Source of the DNA: Pseudoalteromonas rubra | GTDB taxonomy: Bacteria > Pseudomonadota > Gammaproteobacteria > Enterobacterales > Alteromonadaceae | DNA: 64,000 bases | Assembly (NCBI RefSeq): GCF_005887095.1 | Contig: NZ_PNCI01000008.1 | Coordinates: 186,001 to 250,000 of the forward strand | Direction of reading: 5' to 3' | Part shown: piece after piece, positions 10,878-21,540 of the stretch | Position numbering within the stretch: position 1 is the first letter of the stretch | Layout: each line of letters opens with the position of its first letter | Notes under the pieces: model-generated | The model's database searches: none | What the model was told of the DNA's origin: nothing | Seen by the model: only the letters and a program-made list of their open reading frames with translations | Translations under genes and position numbers: made by a program

Positions 10878-11653
10878 GCTTTACTCTTATCTTTATTGTC
10901 TTCGTTCTGGCTGAACTTCCAGCTAACCGCCAGTCCCGTATCATATCTCAGGTCAATCGCATCTACCTGAGCCCCCTCAGGCTTTTCCAGCCTTGGGTAA
11001 ACATCTATAAACCTCTGAACACGCTGTGCTTTGTCTTCACGGCCCAGATTAAGTCGAATGCCGTTATCCAGCCATAACTGCCAGGCAAATCGCTCTGAAA
11101 GTGCCAGACTCACCAGATTAAACTGATTGACGGCCAACATTTCTTTTAATTGCACAAACGTCTGCCAGGCTTCTACTTCACTGCCCTCGGGGCCGTATAG
11201 CTCTGGTAGCGTCTTTGGCAACCGAGTGCTATTGGCCTGAAACACACCGCCTGCACTATTTAACAACAAGTCGCTATTCCAATAAGCAACCGGTTTATGT
11301 TCAACCACATATACCTGCAAAGCATCTGGCCACTGCTTCCTGACCGAAACAGTCGCCACCCAAGGCAGAGCTTGTACCTGATCGTGCACTGCCTTTACAT
11401 CGAGTTCAAAGAAACTCGACAGATCCGCTTTTCGGATCGCTGCCACAATGTCATTCTCGGCCGTGTAATATGGCTGGCCAAGTACCGTCAGGGTCTTGAT
11501 TTGGGTATCTCTGTGCTGGGTTAACCAGTCACGCGCCCACAGCCCTGTTTGCATCAGACCAATTAGCACTATCAGAAAAAAGCTCACACCAAAAAACAGT
11601 GACCAGTTAACACTGTGTTTTAGAGCGGCGATTTTTCCCAAAAGAGCACGCAT
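10874..11653 (-). CDS. ftsQ: Cell division protein FtsQ
   Basis: A 259-residue bitopic inner-membrane protein of the FtsQLB complex, which links early and late divisome assembly. It has a short cytoplasmic N-terminus, one membrane span at about residues 15-34, a POTRA domain at about 50-120 (the IKTLTVLGQPYYT region) and a periplasmic FtsQ beta domain. The gene is one base from the ddl stop and overlaps ftsA by four bases. Confidence 0.95.
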   Translation of the reverse strand: MRALLGKIAALKHSVNWSLFFGVSFFLIVLIGLMQTGLWARDWLTQHRDTQIKTLTVLGQPYYTAENDIVAAIRKADLSSFFELDVKAVHDQVQALPWVATVSVRKQWPDALQVYVVEHKPVAYWNSDLLLNSAGGVFQANSTRLPKTLPELYGPEGSEVEAWQTFVQLKEMLAVNQFNLVSLALSERFAWQLWLDNGIRLNLGREDKAQRVQRFIDVYPRLEKPEGAQVDAIDLRYDTGLAVSWKFSQNEDNKDKSKA

Positions 11654-11654
11654 A

Positions 11655-12563
11655 TTAAAGGGTTTGTTCCAAAATGCGAATAACTAATTGCTTAAATGAC
11701 AACCCATTTTGCTTTGCTGCCATAGGCACCAAAGATTTTTCAGTCATTCCCGGTACCGTATTCACTTCCAGCAGATAAAACTGACCATTGCTATCTTGCA
11801 TGGCATCTACCCGGCCCCAGCCTGTTGCGCCAACCAGCTCAAATGCATGTTTGGCCATCACCTGCAGTTGCTCGGTGTGCGCCGCACTAATCTCTGCCGG
11901 ACAATAGTACTCAGTACTGTTGACCTGATACTTTGCCTGATAATCATAAAACCCCCGAGGCGTGCGCATTTCAATCACAGGAAGTGCCTCTTCTGCGAGC
12001 ATAGCAACGGTAAATTCTCTGCCCTCAATCCACTGCTCAACGAGGACTTCATCATCATATTTAAATGCTTCAGTGAGCGCAGCTTGCAGCTCCTGTGCCG
12101 AGGTAGCCTGAGTCATACCAATACTGGAGCCCTCATGACTTGGCTTAACCATGACTTTGCCAAATTCAGCCATCATCGCGCTGGTATCAATGTCCTGAGA
12201 TGCTTTGACCACGCAGTAGCGTGCCGTACTCAACTTGGCAGATTCAAACAACTGTTTGCAGCGGATCTTATCCATTGCCAATGCACTACCAAGCACACCG
12301 CTCCCCGTGTAAGGTAGCCCCATAAATTCAAGTGCCCCTTGTACTGTACCATCTTCACCACCTCGGCCATGCAAAGCGATAAACACCCTGTCCACCTTCA
12401 GGCTTTTCAACTCCCACAGGTTACGCTCGGCAGGATCAAATGGCACGACCTCGACACCAGCCTCTTCAAGCGCATTGATAATTGCCTGACCAGACTTTAG
12501 CGATACTTCGCGCTCGGCTGAGTGGCCCCCCAGCAGTACAGCAACTTTGCCAAACTCACTCAT
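11655..12563 (-). CDS. ddl: D-alanine--D-alanine ligase
   Basis: The 302-residue ATP-grasp enzyme makes the D-Ala-D-Ala dipeptide used by MurF. Visible family motifs are [13 protein letters not shown] at the N-terminus, [12 protein letters not shown], the ATP-grasp core [14 protein letters not shown], and the metal- and product-binding [13 protein letters not shown] near the C-terminus. Full length, of the DdlB type found inside dcw clusters. It overlaps the murC stop by four bases. Confidence 0.97.
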   Translation of the reverse strand: MSEFGKVAVLLGGHSAEREVSLKSGQAIINALEEAGVEVVPFDPAERNLWELKSLKVDRVFIALHGRGGEDGTVQGALEFMGLPYTGSGVLGSALAMDKIRCKQLFESAKLSTARYCVVKASQDIDTSAMMAEFGKVMVKPSHEGSSIGMTQATSAQELQAALTEAFKYDDEVLVEQWIEGREFTVAMLAEEALPVIEMRTPRGFYDYQAKYQVNSTEYYCPAEISAAHTEQLQVMAKHAFELVGATGWGRVDAMQDSNGQFYLLEVNTVPGMTEKSLVPMAAKQNGLSFKQLVIRILEQTL

Positions 12564-13996
12564 AATGCACCTTGTTTTAATTTTTCGACCGACAACTCTG
12601 TGGCTGCCAGTTGCTTGACGATTTGCCCAATATTGCCGGCTCCTTGCGTGATCACCAGGTCATTGTCACGTAATACGTCCGCCAGTACGGCCTGTAAATC
12701 CTGACCATCGGCGACATGAATTGGCTCAACGCCACGCTGGCGCAGACTGCGGCACAGACTCTTGCTGTCAGCACCGACGATAGGGGCTTCTCCAGCACTA
12801 TATACATCTAACAACAACAATTGGTCGACTTCACTGAGGACTTTCACAAAGTCTTCATAGAGGTCACGGGTGCGCGTATAGCGATGCGGTTGATACAACA
12901 TGACCAGGCGTTTATCAGGCCAGCCAGCTCGCGCCGCACGAATAGTTACAGCGACTTCCGAGGGATGGTGGCCATAATCATCAACCAACATGACTTCGCC
13001 ACGTTCATTTTGGAAGGAGCCATAATGCTGGAAGCGCCGCCCAATTCCGGCAAACTTTTCCAGCGCCGTTAAAATAGCGTCGTTACCTATGTCATGATCT
13101 TTTGCCACGGCGATAGCCGCAGTAGCATTCAGCGCATTGTGCTTACCGGGCATGCTGAGTGTTACTTCAAGCTGTTCACCAGATTTATGCACCACTTTAA
13201 AGCGACTCTGGCTCTGCGTTTGCTCAAAGTCCACCATACGGTAATCCGCTTCAGGGTTTTCCCCGTACGTGATCGCAGGTCGGGCGAAGCGGGGTAACAA
13301 CTCTTTTGCTACGTCAGAGTCTGTACACACCACTGCTAAGCCATAGAAAGGCAGGTTGTGAATGAACTCGACATACGTGTCTTTCATCTTTTCAAAGTCG
13401 CCATCATAGGTGTCCATATGATCGGCTTCGATATTAGTGATCACCGATACCATTGGCTGCAAATGTAAAAATGACGCGTCACTTTCGTCGGCCTCTGCAA
13501 TCAGATAATCGCTGCTACCCACCTTGGCATTACTGCCCGCACTGTTTAACAAGCCGCCGATAATGAAGGTTGGGTCTAATCTCGCTTCGGCGAAAATACT
13601 CGCGATCAAGCTGGTAGTAGTGGTTTTACCATGGGTTCCTGCCACCGCAATACCATGGCGAAAGCGCATTAACTCAGCCAACATTTCGGCCCGTCTGACG
13701 ACCGGTACCCGGGCGCGTTTCGCCGCCACAATCTCCGGGTTGCTGGTATCAATGGCGCTGGAAACCACAACTACGTCGGCATCTTTAACATTGTTTTCAT
13801 CATGACCGATAAAAACTTCAGCCCCTGCGCGGATAAGACGTTCCGTCATCGCATTCTGGGCAATGTCTGAACCGGTAATTCGGTACCCTTCAAAAGCCAG
13901 TACCTCAGCAATACCACCCATACCGGCCCCACCTATTCCGATGAAGTGGATGGTGTTAATGCGTCTCATGGCTCTGCGTCTGTTAATTTCTTTCAC
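12560..13996 (-). CDS. murC: UDP-N-acetylmuramate--L-alanine ligase MurC
   Basis: This Mur ligase adds L-alanine to UDP-MurNAc in the cytoplasm. It has [11 protein letters not shown] near the N-terminus, the P-loop [11 protein letters not shown], and the [13 protein letters not shown] and [13 protein letters not shown] motifs. The start is uncertain. GTG at 13996 has an AAAAGAG sequence upstream and follows the murG stop; a TTG at 14029 would overlap murG, and an ATG at 13969 would shorten the protein by nine residues. The call uses the GTG (478 residues). Confidence 0.92.
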   Translation of the reverse strand: MKEINRRRAMRRINTIHFIGIGGAGMGGIAEVLAFEGYRITGSDIAQNAMTERLIRAGAEVFIGHDENNVKDADVVVVSSAIDTSNPEIVAAKRARVPVVRRAEMLAELMRFRHGIAVAGTHGKTTTTSLIASIFAEARLDPTFIIGGLLNSAGSNAKVGSSDYLIAEADESDASFLHLQPMVSVITNIEADHMDTYDGDFEKMKDTYVEFIHNLPFYGLAVVCTDSDVAKELLPRFARPAITYGENPEADYRMVDFEQTQSQSRFKVVHKSGEQLEVTLSMPGKHNALNATAAIAVAKDHDIGNDAILTALEKFAGIGRRFQHYGSFQNERGEVMLVDDYGHHPSEVAVTIRAARAGWPDKRLVMLYQPHRYTRTRDLYEDFVKVLSEVDQLLLLDVYSAGEAPIVGADSKSLCRSLRQRGVEPIHVADGQDLQAVLADVLRDNDLVITQGAGNIGQIVKQLAATELSVEKLKQGAL

Positions 13997-14007
13997 TGTT
14001 TTCTCTT

Positions 14008-15072
14008 TTAATTCGTTACTTCTTCGCAAATGGCTGCCACTGACTGGGTTGCCGACAACTGCGCACAGGCTTTGGCTTTATTTGCTTTGTCCCAGATCAG
14101 TGCCTGATCACGACAATATGGGAGTAAAGTGTCACACAAATGCTGTGCAGATAAGCCTGACTGCGGGATTAAAAGTGCCGCCGACTCATCCACTAAAAAT
14201 CGTGCATTGGCAGTCTGATGATCGTCTACCGCATGAGGTAAAGGCACAAAGATGGCCATCTTACCTGCTGCCGCAATCTCACTCACAGTCAGCGCCCCCG
14301 CACGGCAAATAACCACATCCGCCCAATCGTAGGCCTGGTCCATATCATCAATAAACTCTGCCACTTTGGCCTGTAAAGCACGGCGCTGGTATTCTGCCTC
14401 AAGCTCAACATGGTTACCTCTACCACTTTGATGCCAGATTTTGATATCACCGGACACCACCTTGGTCAGTAATGACATTGCTTCGGGTACTGTGTCATTA
14501 AGTACTTTCGCTCCCAGCGAACCACCGACAACCAGCACATTGACAGAGGCACCCGGTTGTTTTGGCTGAAGCTGCGCCACACTTGCACGTACGGGATTAC
14601 CTACAACATCATGGGCACGCTCGGCAAAGGCCTGCGGAAATGCCGCTAATACTCTGCAGGCTATGCGTGCAAGCAGTTTATTGCTCAACCCGGCTACCGC
14701 ATTTTGCTCATGGATCACCAGAGGCACCCCAGCTAATTTTGCTGCCAACCCTACGGGACCTGTAACATATCCTCCCATTGCGAGGATCACGTCCGGGCGA
14801 CGGTGCCGAATAATGGCTCTGGCAGCAAAGATGGCTTTTATCACCATCCAGGGCGCAGTCAGCAATCGTTTCAAGCCATTGCCACGCACCCCTTTGACAT
14901 CGACAAAATCGATGTCAATGTCATGCGCAGGCACAACGTGTGCCTCCATTCTGTCTGCGGTACCTACCCAGGATATCTTCCAGCCCTGCGCTTCCAATGC
15001 TTTAGCCACTGCAATACCCGGAAAGATATGCCCGCCCGTTCCACCGGCGACGACAAGTAACCGCTTGGTCAT
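14008..15072 (-). CDS. murG: UDP-GlcNAc:lipid I N-acetylglucosaminyltransferase MurG
   Basis: The 354-residue GT28 glycosyltransferase turns lipid I into lipid II on the inner face of the membrane. The N-terminal glycine-rich loop [17 protein letters not shown], the [14 protein letters not shown] segment and the C-terminal donor-binding part with [17 protein letters not shown] are all intact. It overlaps the ftsW stop by four bases. Confidence 0.97.
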   Translation of the reverse strand: MTKRLLVVAGGTGGHIFPGIAVAKALEAQGWKISWVGTADRMEAHVVPAHDIDIDFVDVKGVRGNGLKRLLTAPWMVIKAIFAARAIIRHRRPDVILAMGGYVTGPVGLAAKLAGVPLVIHEQNAVAGLSNKLLARIACRVLAAFPQAFAERAHDVVGNPVRASVAQLQPKQPGASVNVLVVGGSLGAKVLNDTVPEAMSLLTKVVSGDIKIWHQSGRGNHVELEAEYQRRALQAKVAEFIDDMDQAYDWADVVICRAGALTVSEIAAAGKMAIFVPLPHAVDDHQTANARFLVDESAALLIPQSGLSAQHLCDTLLPYCRDQALIWDKANKAKACAQLSATQSVAAICEEVTN

Positions 15073-16244
15073 TTTTTACCTCCACGGGAAGTGGCCTGCC
15101 GCGTCGACAGCTTGGTTTCAAAATCAATGCGCTGCAATAAACCAGCGGCGATCGTCATAATCAATAAGCTAGAACCACCGTAGGATATGAAAGGTAAGGT
15201 CAAGCCCTTAGTTGGCAGCATTCCCGCACTCGCGCCTACATTCACCACAGTTTGAAACGCAAACCAGATACCAATCCCCAGAGCCAGATAACCTTCGTAT
15301 TCTTTACCCGCTTTCAGCGCCTTTTGCCCGATAAGTAACGCTCTGAACACCAAAGTTGCGAGTGTCATCAACACACAAATCACACCAATAAAACCGAGTT
15401 CTTCGGCCACGACTGCAAAAATAAAGTCATTGTGGGCCTCAGGTAAGTACTGTAACTTCTGCACACTATTACCCAGCCCCTGACCGAGCCAGCCACCCTG
15501 ACCGTACGCCATAAGTGACTGGACCAGCTGATACCCTTTCCCGAAGGGATCTTCCCAGGGTTCCAGGAAACCGACCACCCGCGCCATCCGGTAAGGTTCA
15601 AAAATAATCAACATCACAACCAGTAACACTCCGGTCAGCATCAGGGCAAAAAACTGCCAGAGTTTTGCACCGGCTAAAAATAGCAAACCGACTGTAGTAA
15701 CAAACATCACCACCACAGTGCCTAAGTCCGGCTGCATCAGGATTAAAAATGCGTAGACCGCAAATACAATAATGGGTTTTGCAAACCCCTTAAGGTTTTC
15801 CTGCACTTCGTCACGCTTACGCACCAGATAACCGGCAATGTAGCTAAAGAAAAAGAGTTTCGCCGCTTCGGCCACCTGGAAACCTATCGGCCCAACAGGT
15901 AACCAGCGTTTTGAACCATTTACTTCACGCCCGACAACCAGTACAACCGCCAGTAACACCAGTCCTAACAGCAGCAGGTACGGATTAAAGCGCTTCCACC
16001 AGGTCATCGGCACTGTGGTACTGAGCCAGAACAACACCAATGCCATGACCAGAAACATGCCGTGGCGCGTCACTATATGATACGGGTTATCGTACAAGCG
16101 TTCTGCCACAGGCATAGAGGCACTGGTCACCATCACAAAGCCAATTCCGACCAGGCATAACATGGCATACAACAGTGGCACGTCGAATAACGAATCCGAT
16201 GGAGCCGGGGTGAAAGAGCGCCGCAGTGCGGTCATACTCAGCAT
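15069..16244 (-). CDS. ftsW: Peptidoglycan glycosyltransferase FtsW
   Basis: The 391-residue SEDS-family integral membrane protein polymerises lipid II at the septum with FtsI. About ten hydrophobic segments are visible. Conserved parts include the RWLPVGPIGFQ(V)AE loop, the ATLGT-type motif (here MQPDLGTVVVM) and the C-terminal LPFISYGGSSL signature. The start at 16244 overlaps murD by seven bases; a second ATG at 16235 is possible. Confidence 0.96.
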   Translation of the reverse strand: MLSMTALRRSFTPAPSDSLFDVPLLYAMLCLVGIGFVMVTSASMPVAERLYDNPYHIVTRHGMFLVMALVLFWLSTTVPMTWWKRFNPYLLLLGLVLLAVVLVVGREVNGSKRWLPVGPIGFQVAEAAKLFFFSYIAGYLVRKRDEVQENLKGFAKPIIVFAVYAFLILMQPDLGTVVVMFVTTVGLLFLAGAKLWQFFALMLTGVLLVVMLIIFEPYRMARVVGFLEPWEDPFGKGYQLVQSLMAYGQGGWLGQGLGNSVQKLQYLPEAHNDFIFAVVAEELGFIGVICVLMTLATLVFRALLIGQKALKAGKEYEGYLALGIGIWFAFQTVVNVGASAGMLPTKGLTLPFISYGGSSLLIMTIAAGLLQRIDFETKLSTRQATSRGGKK

Positions 16245-17563
16245 GCTTGACCCTCAACCAGCCGACAGAACTCCTCACCACGGGCCATGTAATTGGCATA
16301 CATGTCAATGCTGGCACACGCTGGCGCCAGTAAAACCAGGTCCCCGGGCGTGGCCTGCTGAGCCGCCAGCGCCACCGCTTCACTCAGATTGTTAACCATC
16401 TGACTCTTAGGATGCAAAGGCATGAAATCCGCACCATCCTTACCAAAACAAAAGATGGTTTTACAGTAGCGCTGTAAAGGCTGCTTGAGTGGCGACAGAT
16501 CCGCGCCTTTGGCATCGCCACCAACGATCAACAGGATCTGCCCCTGCTCACCGGCCAGACTCTCCAACGCCGCTACCGTCGCACCAACATTGGTTGCCTT
16601 AGAGTCATTAAAATAACGAACCCCTTTTACATCGGCAACCAACTGACAGCGATGCGGTAACCCTTTGAATGCTCTAAATGCCCTGATGAACGCACTCTGT
16701 GGCAAAGACAGCGGCGACAAGAGCGCCATCACAGCCAGAGCATTAAACTGATTATGTTTACCTGGCATGGCAAGCTCATCAACCGGGCACAGTTTTTTGC
16801 CATTGAGCGAAAAATAACTCTGTCCATCTTCTTGTGTTAAGCAACAGTTAGCCCCTTCAAGCGCCACGCTCAGCGCGTTATCGTGGGGTAAATAGGTGCG
16901 GGCGTCTTCGGCGTTATATACAAGACAATCGACCTGCTGATAGATGCGTAATTTGGCTTCGCAGTAGGCGGCAAAATCCGGGTACCTGTCCATATGATCT
17001 TCGGTGATGTTGAGGATCATCGCGCTCATACAGTGCAAACTATGGGTGGTTTCGAGCTGAAAACTCGACAGCTCCAGCACAAACACATCAAAGTCTTGCT
17101 CCAGCAGATCCAGCACCGAAGTACCAATGTTCCCGCCCAAGCCAATTTTGAGCCCCGCTTGCTGACACACCTCTGCAGCCAGGCTAACCACGGTTGACTT
17201 GCCGTTCGAACCTGTCACGGCGATCACAGGCTTGTCATTCAGGCGGGCAAATAGCTCAACGTCACCAATGACTTCAACCCCGGCTGCGATTGCCTGAGCC
17301 ACACAGGTCTCATACAAAGGCACACCCGGGCTTATCACAACCAGATCGGTGGCACTCAGTGCCGCCTCTGCGAGCGGGCCAAATACCGCTTCACACTCTG
17401 GCAGGTTATGATTCATCCAGTCGGCTCCGGGAGGCACAGGTCGTGAGTCAACTACCTTAGGGGTAATCCCATGACGTACCAAAAAACGTACTATGCCCAG
17501 ACCGGTTACACCCAGCCCGAGCACAGTAATATGTTTATTTTTTAAGGTGTCTAAATAACCCAT
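16238..17563 (-). CDS. murD: UDP-N-acetylmuramoyl-L-alanine--D-glutamate ligase MurD
   Basis: The 441-residue Mur ligase adds D-glutamate. An N-terminal Rossmann-like domain carries GLGVTGLGIVRFL. It is followed by the P-loop TGSNGKSTVVSL, the GKHNQFNALAVMALL segment and YFNDSKATNVGATVAAL, with a C-terminal ligand domain. Full length, 22 bases after mraY. Confidence 0.97.
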   Translation of the reverse strand: MGYLDTLKNKHITVLGLGVTGLGIVRFLVRHGITPKVVDSRPVPPGADWMNHNLPECEAVFGPLAEAALSATDLVVISPGVPLYETCVAQAIAAGVEVIGDVELFARLNDKPVIAVTGSNGKSTVVSLAAEVCQQAGLKIGLGGNIGTSVLDLLEQDFDVFVLELSSFQLETTHSLHCMSAMILNITEDHMDRYPDFAAYCEAKLRIYQQVDCLVYNAEDARTYLPHDNALSVALEGANCCLTQEDGQSYFSLNGKKLCPVDELAMPGKHNQFNALAVMALLSPLSLPQSAFIRAFRAFKGLPHRCQLVADVKGVRYFNDSKATNVGATVAALESLAGEQGQILLIVGGDAKGADLSPLKQPLQRYCKTIFCFGKDGADFMPLHPKSQMVNNLSEAVALAAQQATPGDLVLLAPACASIDMYANYMARGEEFCRLVEGQAC

Positions 17564-17585
17564 ATCATGACCTTAGTGTACTGCT

Positions 17586-18668
17586 TTAGCGGATCTTCAA
17601 AGTTGCCAGCCCCGCCAGCACTAATATGATCGAAATAATCCAAAATCGCACAATTACCCTGGGCTCTGGCCAGCCTTTTAATTCATAGTGATGATGGATA
17701 GGCGCCATGCGGAAAATCCGCTGACCACGCAACTTATAGGAGCCAACCTGCAAGATCACAGATAGAGCCTCCATCACAAATACGCCGCCCATAATCAGCA
17801 ACACCAGTTCCTGACGTACCAATATAGCGATGATCCCGAGCGCGCCACCGAGTGCAAGTGAACCAACATCGCCCATAAAGACTTGAGCCGGATAGGTGTT
17901 AAACCACAAAAAGCCAAGCCCGGCACCAACAATTGCCGTGCAGACCACTACCAGCTCACTGGCAGAGGCTATATGAGGAATATGGAGGTAATTTGCAAAC
18001 ACGGCATTTCCGGTTACATATGCGATAATAGCCAGTGCCGACGCCACTAGAATGGTCGGCACTATGGCCAAGCCATCAAGTCCATCGGTCAGGTTCACGG
18101 CATTCGACGTGCCTACCAGCACAAAATAGCTCATCACCAGGTAAAACAAGCCCAGTTGTGGCAATACGTCTTTGAAAAATGGCACAACGAGCACAGTTTC
18201 TGACGGATCAGAGGAAGTAAAGTAAATAAAGGCTGCGACCGAAATAGCAATCACTGACTGCCAGAAATATTTCCACCTGGCTATCAAGCCTTTACTGTCT
18301 TTACGTATCACTTTACGGTAGTCATCAACGAACCCGACAATCCCCAGCGATCCAATCACAAACAAAGTGATCCAGACATATTTATTGCCAAGGTCACCCC
18401 ATAGTAAGGTGCTGGCAAAAATGGCACCTAAGATCAGCAATCCGCCCATCGTTGGCGTGCCTGATTTAGATAAATGCGATTCAGGACCATCATCCCGGAC
18501 TGTCTGGCCAATCTGCATTCGCTGTAATGCTCGGATCAGCTTGGGCCCGAAATACAAAGAGATCATTAACGCGGTCAGGATCCCCAGGATCGCTCGCAGC
18601 GTCAGATAGGAGAAAACGTTAAAGCCACTGTAATATTGCGTCAGATATTCCGCTAACCAGGCTAACAT
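17586..18668 (-). CDS. mraY: Phospho-N-acetylmuramoyl-pentapeptide transferase MraY
   Basis: The 360-residue polytopic enzyme moves phospho-MurNAc-pentapeptide to undecaprenyl phosphate, giving lipid I. About ten membrane segments are visible. Signature parts include [11 protein letters not shown], the magnesium-site [22 protein letters not shown] and the cytoplasmic histidine loop MAPIHHHYE. It overlaps the murF stop by seven bases. Confidence 0.98.
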   Translation of the reverse strand: MLAWLAEYLTQYYSGFNVFSYLTLRAILGILTALMISLYFGPKLIRALQRMQIGQTVRDDGPESHLSKSGTPTMGGLLILGAIFASTLLWGDLGNKYVWITLFVIGSLGIVGFVDDYRKVIRKDSKGLIARWKYFWQSVIAISVAAFIYFTSSDPSETVLVVPFFKDVLPQLGLFYLVMSYFVLVGTSNAVNLTDGLDGLAIVPTILVASALAIIAYVTGNAVFANYLHIPHIASASELVVVCTAIVGAGLGFLWFNTYPAQVFMGDVGSLALGGALGIIAILVRQELVLLIMGGVFVMEALSVILQVGSYKLRGQRIFRMAPIHHHYELKGWPEPRVIVRFWIISIILVLAGLATLKIR

Positions 18669-20065
18669 GGGCGTTCCTCTTCACTGTCAGAGCCATTATT
18701 CGATGCTTGCTCGGCTGCGACCAGATCGGCAACCAGTAATTCCATACGTGCACTGCGTGACCCTTTTACGACCACGGTGCAAACCTCATCGCGTTGTGCC
18801 AGTAATTGTACAATTGCCTGCAGCATATGCTCTCTCTGAGAAAAATGCCGATTGGCAGTTTCAAGTACATCGCTGGCATAACGGCTCAATACGCCTAATG
18901 AAAACAGCGCATCAATGCCTTTTTCTTTGGCATATTCACCCACTTCTTCGTGGTATCGACGTGCCTCTTCTCCCAGCTCGCCCATATCGCCTAACGCGAA
19001 TACACGGTAACCCGGCATACTGGCTAACAAATCTATGGCGGCTTTAACTGAGCGAACATTCGCGTTATAGCTATCATCAATGATCCGCAACGTGTCTGAT
19101 ACTTCGATCAGATTGACGCGACCTTTTACCTCTGCCATGTTTTCCAGCGCCAGTTTGACATCTTCCAACGTCGCCCCCAGTTGCACAGTACAAGAGGCTG
19201 CGATCAGGGCATTCATGACGTTGTGCTCACCTGGTAACGGGAGCGTGATGGTGACACGTTGCGTACCCTGACACAGTGTAAAAGTGGCACGACCCAGTGT
19301 ATCCAGGGTGATATCTTCCACCCACAGATCAAGTTGCTGTGTCATAGAGAAACGACTGGTACGTTGAGTTGTCAGACTTTGCTCCCACATCGGCGCAAAG
19401 CGACAATCACAATTCAACACAGCAACACCGTTATCTTTCAGACCGGAGAAAATTTCCCCTTTTGCCTGCCCAACTCCTTCAATCGAGCCAAAACCCTCAA
19501 TGTGCGCCGGCGCAACATTGCAGACAACAGCAACATCTGGATTTACCAGTGCACTGGTATACGCAATTTCACCGATATGGTTTGCGCCCAGTTCTATCAC
19601 AGCAAATTCATCGTCTTCACTGAGGCGTAACAAAGTCAGTGGCACCCCAATGTCATTATTGAAGTTACCAGCAGTCGCTAACACTTTGCCCAACCGAGAC
19701 AAAATGGCCGCAGACATTTCTTTCACTGTGGTCTTGCCGACACTGCCCGTAATAGCAAGTGTTTTTGGCGCAACCTGCCTGATCACGGCCTGGCCAAGTT
19801 GCCCCAGTGCCAACCGTGTATCTTTTACCACAAGCTGTGGAATATCTACTTCTAGCGGATGGTCAACAATGGCGGCAACCGCCCCTTTTTGCTGCGCCTG
19901 GGCAACAAATTTGTGGCCGTCAAAATTCGGCCCTTTCAATGCCAGAAACACTTCGTTTTCGCTAATTGTGCGTGTATCTGTATTTACATTTGAAACACTG
20001 CGGTTTTGCCCGTCAAAAGGGGCCTTCAGTACATCCGCGAGCCAAGAGAGATCCATCTTGATCAT
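18662..20065 (-). CDS. murF: UDP-MurNAc-tripeptide--D-Ala-D-Ala ligase MurF
   Basis: The 467-residue Mur ligase adds the dipeptide made by Ddl. The P-loop [39 protein letters not shown] and the [15 protein letters not shown] motif are all present. The start overlaps the murE stop by four bases. A second ATG (MDLSWL) lies three codons in. Confidence 0.97.
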   Translation of the reverse strand: MIKMDLSWLADVLKAPFDGQNRSVSNVNTDTRTISENEVFLALKGPNFDGHKFVAQAQQKGAVAAIVDHPLEVDIPQLVVKDTRLALGQLGQAVIRQVAPKTLAITGSVGKTTVKEMSAAILSRLGKVLATAGNFNNDIGVPLTLLRLSEDDEFAVIELGANHIGEIAYTSALVNPDVAVVCNVAPAHIEGFGSIEGVGQAKGEIFSGLKDNGVAVLNCDCRFAPMWEQSLTTQRTSRFSMTQQLDLWVEDITLDTLGRATFTLCQGTQRVTITLPLPGEHNVMNALIAASCTVQLGATLEDVKLALENMAEVKGRVNLIEVSDTLRIIDDSYNANVRSVKAAIDLLASMPGYRVFALGDMGELGEEARRYHEEVGEYAKEKGIDALFSLGVLSRYASDVLETANRHFSQREHMLQAIVQLLAQRDEVCTVVVKGSRSARMELLVADLVAAEQASNNGSDSEEERPC

Positions 20066-21540
20066 GCACTTTCCCCTGTTAATATTTTCTGAGCCCAGCT
20101 AATGTCACTAAAAGCCAGGCGTTGGTTACCTATGATCTGATAGTCCTCGTGCCCTTTACCGGCGATCAGGATCACACTGTGTTGATCAGCGCCCCGAATT
20201 GCGTCACGTATGGCACTCGCTCTATCAGGCTGACAAAGAGCATACTCGGGCTTACTGAGCCCAGCCTTAATGTCTTCAATTATTGTTAATGGGTCCTCAC
20301 CACGCGGGTTGTCACTGGTGATCACCACGGTATCTGCATATTGTTCCGCCGCTTGTGCCATTAACGCACGCTTGCCTTTATCGCGCTCACCACCGCAGCC
20401 AAACACACAGGTTACTTTACCTGGTACATGCTGCTGCAACGCCTGAAGTGCCAGTGCCAGCGCATCTGGTGTATGGGCGTAGTCGACCACACAAGTTGGC
20501 TGCCCGGCAACTTCAATTGCCTGCATCCGGCCGGTGACCGGCTGTAATTGCACAGCCCCTTCAACCAACTGAGCCAGTGGAACCCCCTGAACCAGCAATA
20601 CAGCAAAAGCCGCACTCAGGTTGTACAGATTAAACTCACCAAATAACGGAGTGCTGACCTCAGCGTCTCCCCAGCTGGTGTGCACTCTGAAGTGGATCCC
20701 CTGACTGTCAAATTTCGCCTCACTGAAGTACACGAAATGCTGCAACGCCTCATGCAATAGGCCATCAGCAGGCTTGCGACCAAAGCCAATTGGGTGAGCA
20801 ATTTTACCCGCTTTCAGCCAAGCCTGTGCCCAGGGGTCATCAATATTGAGCACCCCGTAATTCGGCTGACAGTTACTAAATAGCTGTAGCTTGGCCTCGG
20901 CATAGTTTTCCATTGTACCGTGATAATCAAGATGGTCGCGGCTCAGATTGGTAAATACCGCCACGTCAAACTGACACTGCGCGACTCGCCCCTGCACCAG
21001 ACCATGAGACGATACTTCCATAGCAGCCAATTGGTAGCTGTGACGCAGCTCATTTAAAATACGTTGCAAATCTACATGAGACGGAGTGGTATTATGCAAT
21101 GGCGTCAACGCATCTGGTGCACCATAACCCAGGGTGCCAATCACTGCACCGGGCAAACCACACGCGCTAGCCAGGTGTGCAATCATTGCCGTCGTGGTTG
21201 ACTTGCCATTGGTTCCAGTGACACCAATGAGTTTCAGGGCGCGGCTGGGCTCGCCATAAAATGTCGCCGCCAGCAGAGCCACTTTGTCTGCCAGTGCGCT
21301 GATCCGTAATACTCGCTCATCCTCTACATCAAGGGTGCAGTGTGTGTCGGCCAATACCACAACTGCGCCACGCTTTAGCGCGGCTCCAACATACTGACCA
21401 CCATCTTGCTGATGACCCCGCAGTGCAATAAAGCAATCGCCCGGACACACATCTCGGCTGTCCAGGCGCAAATCGTTAACGGGTATAGCTGGGTATGACA
21501 CCCCAATATTTGCCAGTGCAAGGCTCAGATCATGTATCAT
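20062..21540 (-). CDS. murE: UDP-MurNAc-dipeptide--meso-diaminopimelate ligase MurE
   Basis: This Mur ligase adds the third residue of the stem peptide. The DNPR motif (SDNPRGEDP) marks meso-diaminopimelate specificity, as expected in Gram-negatives. The P-loop TGTNGKSTTTAM and DYAHTPDAL are intact. The start is set at the ATG 21540 (MIHDLSL), giving 492 residues, close to the E. coli length. A reading from 21588 would lie deep inside ftsI. The two genes overlap by 11 bases. Confidence 0.96.
   Translation of the reverse strand: MIHDLSLALANIGVSYPAIPVNDLRLDSRDVCPGDCFIALRGHQQDGGQYVGAALKRGAVVVLADTHCTLDVEDERVLRISALADKVALLAATFYGEPSRALKLIGVTGTNGKSTTTAMIAHLASACGLPGAVIGTLGYGAPDALTPLHNTTPSHVDLQRILNELRHSYQLAAMEVSSHGLVQGRVAQCQFDVAVFTNLSRDHLDYHGTMENYAEAKLQLFSNCQPNYGVLNIDDPWAQAWLKAGKIAHPIGFGRKPADGLLHEALQHFVYFSEAKFDSQGIHFRVHTSWGDAEVSTPLFGEFNLYNLSAAFAVLLVQGVPLAQLVEGAVQLQPVTGRMQAIEVAGQPTCVVDYAHTPDALALALQALQQHVPGKVTCVFGCGGERDKGKRALMAQAAEQYADTVVITSDNPRGEDPLTIIEDIKAGLSKPEYALCQPDRASAIRDAIRGADQHSVILIAGKGHEDYQIIGNQRLAFSDISWAQKILTGESA

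Noticed and set aside
11709..12317. 202-codon frame antisense to ddl
   Set aside because: His- and Cys-rich composition typical of a shadow frame; ddl is certain.
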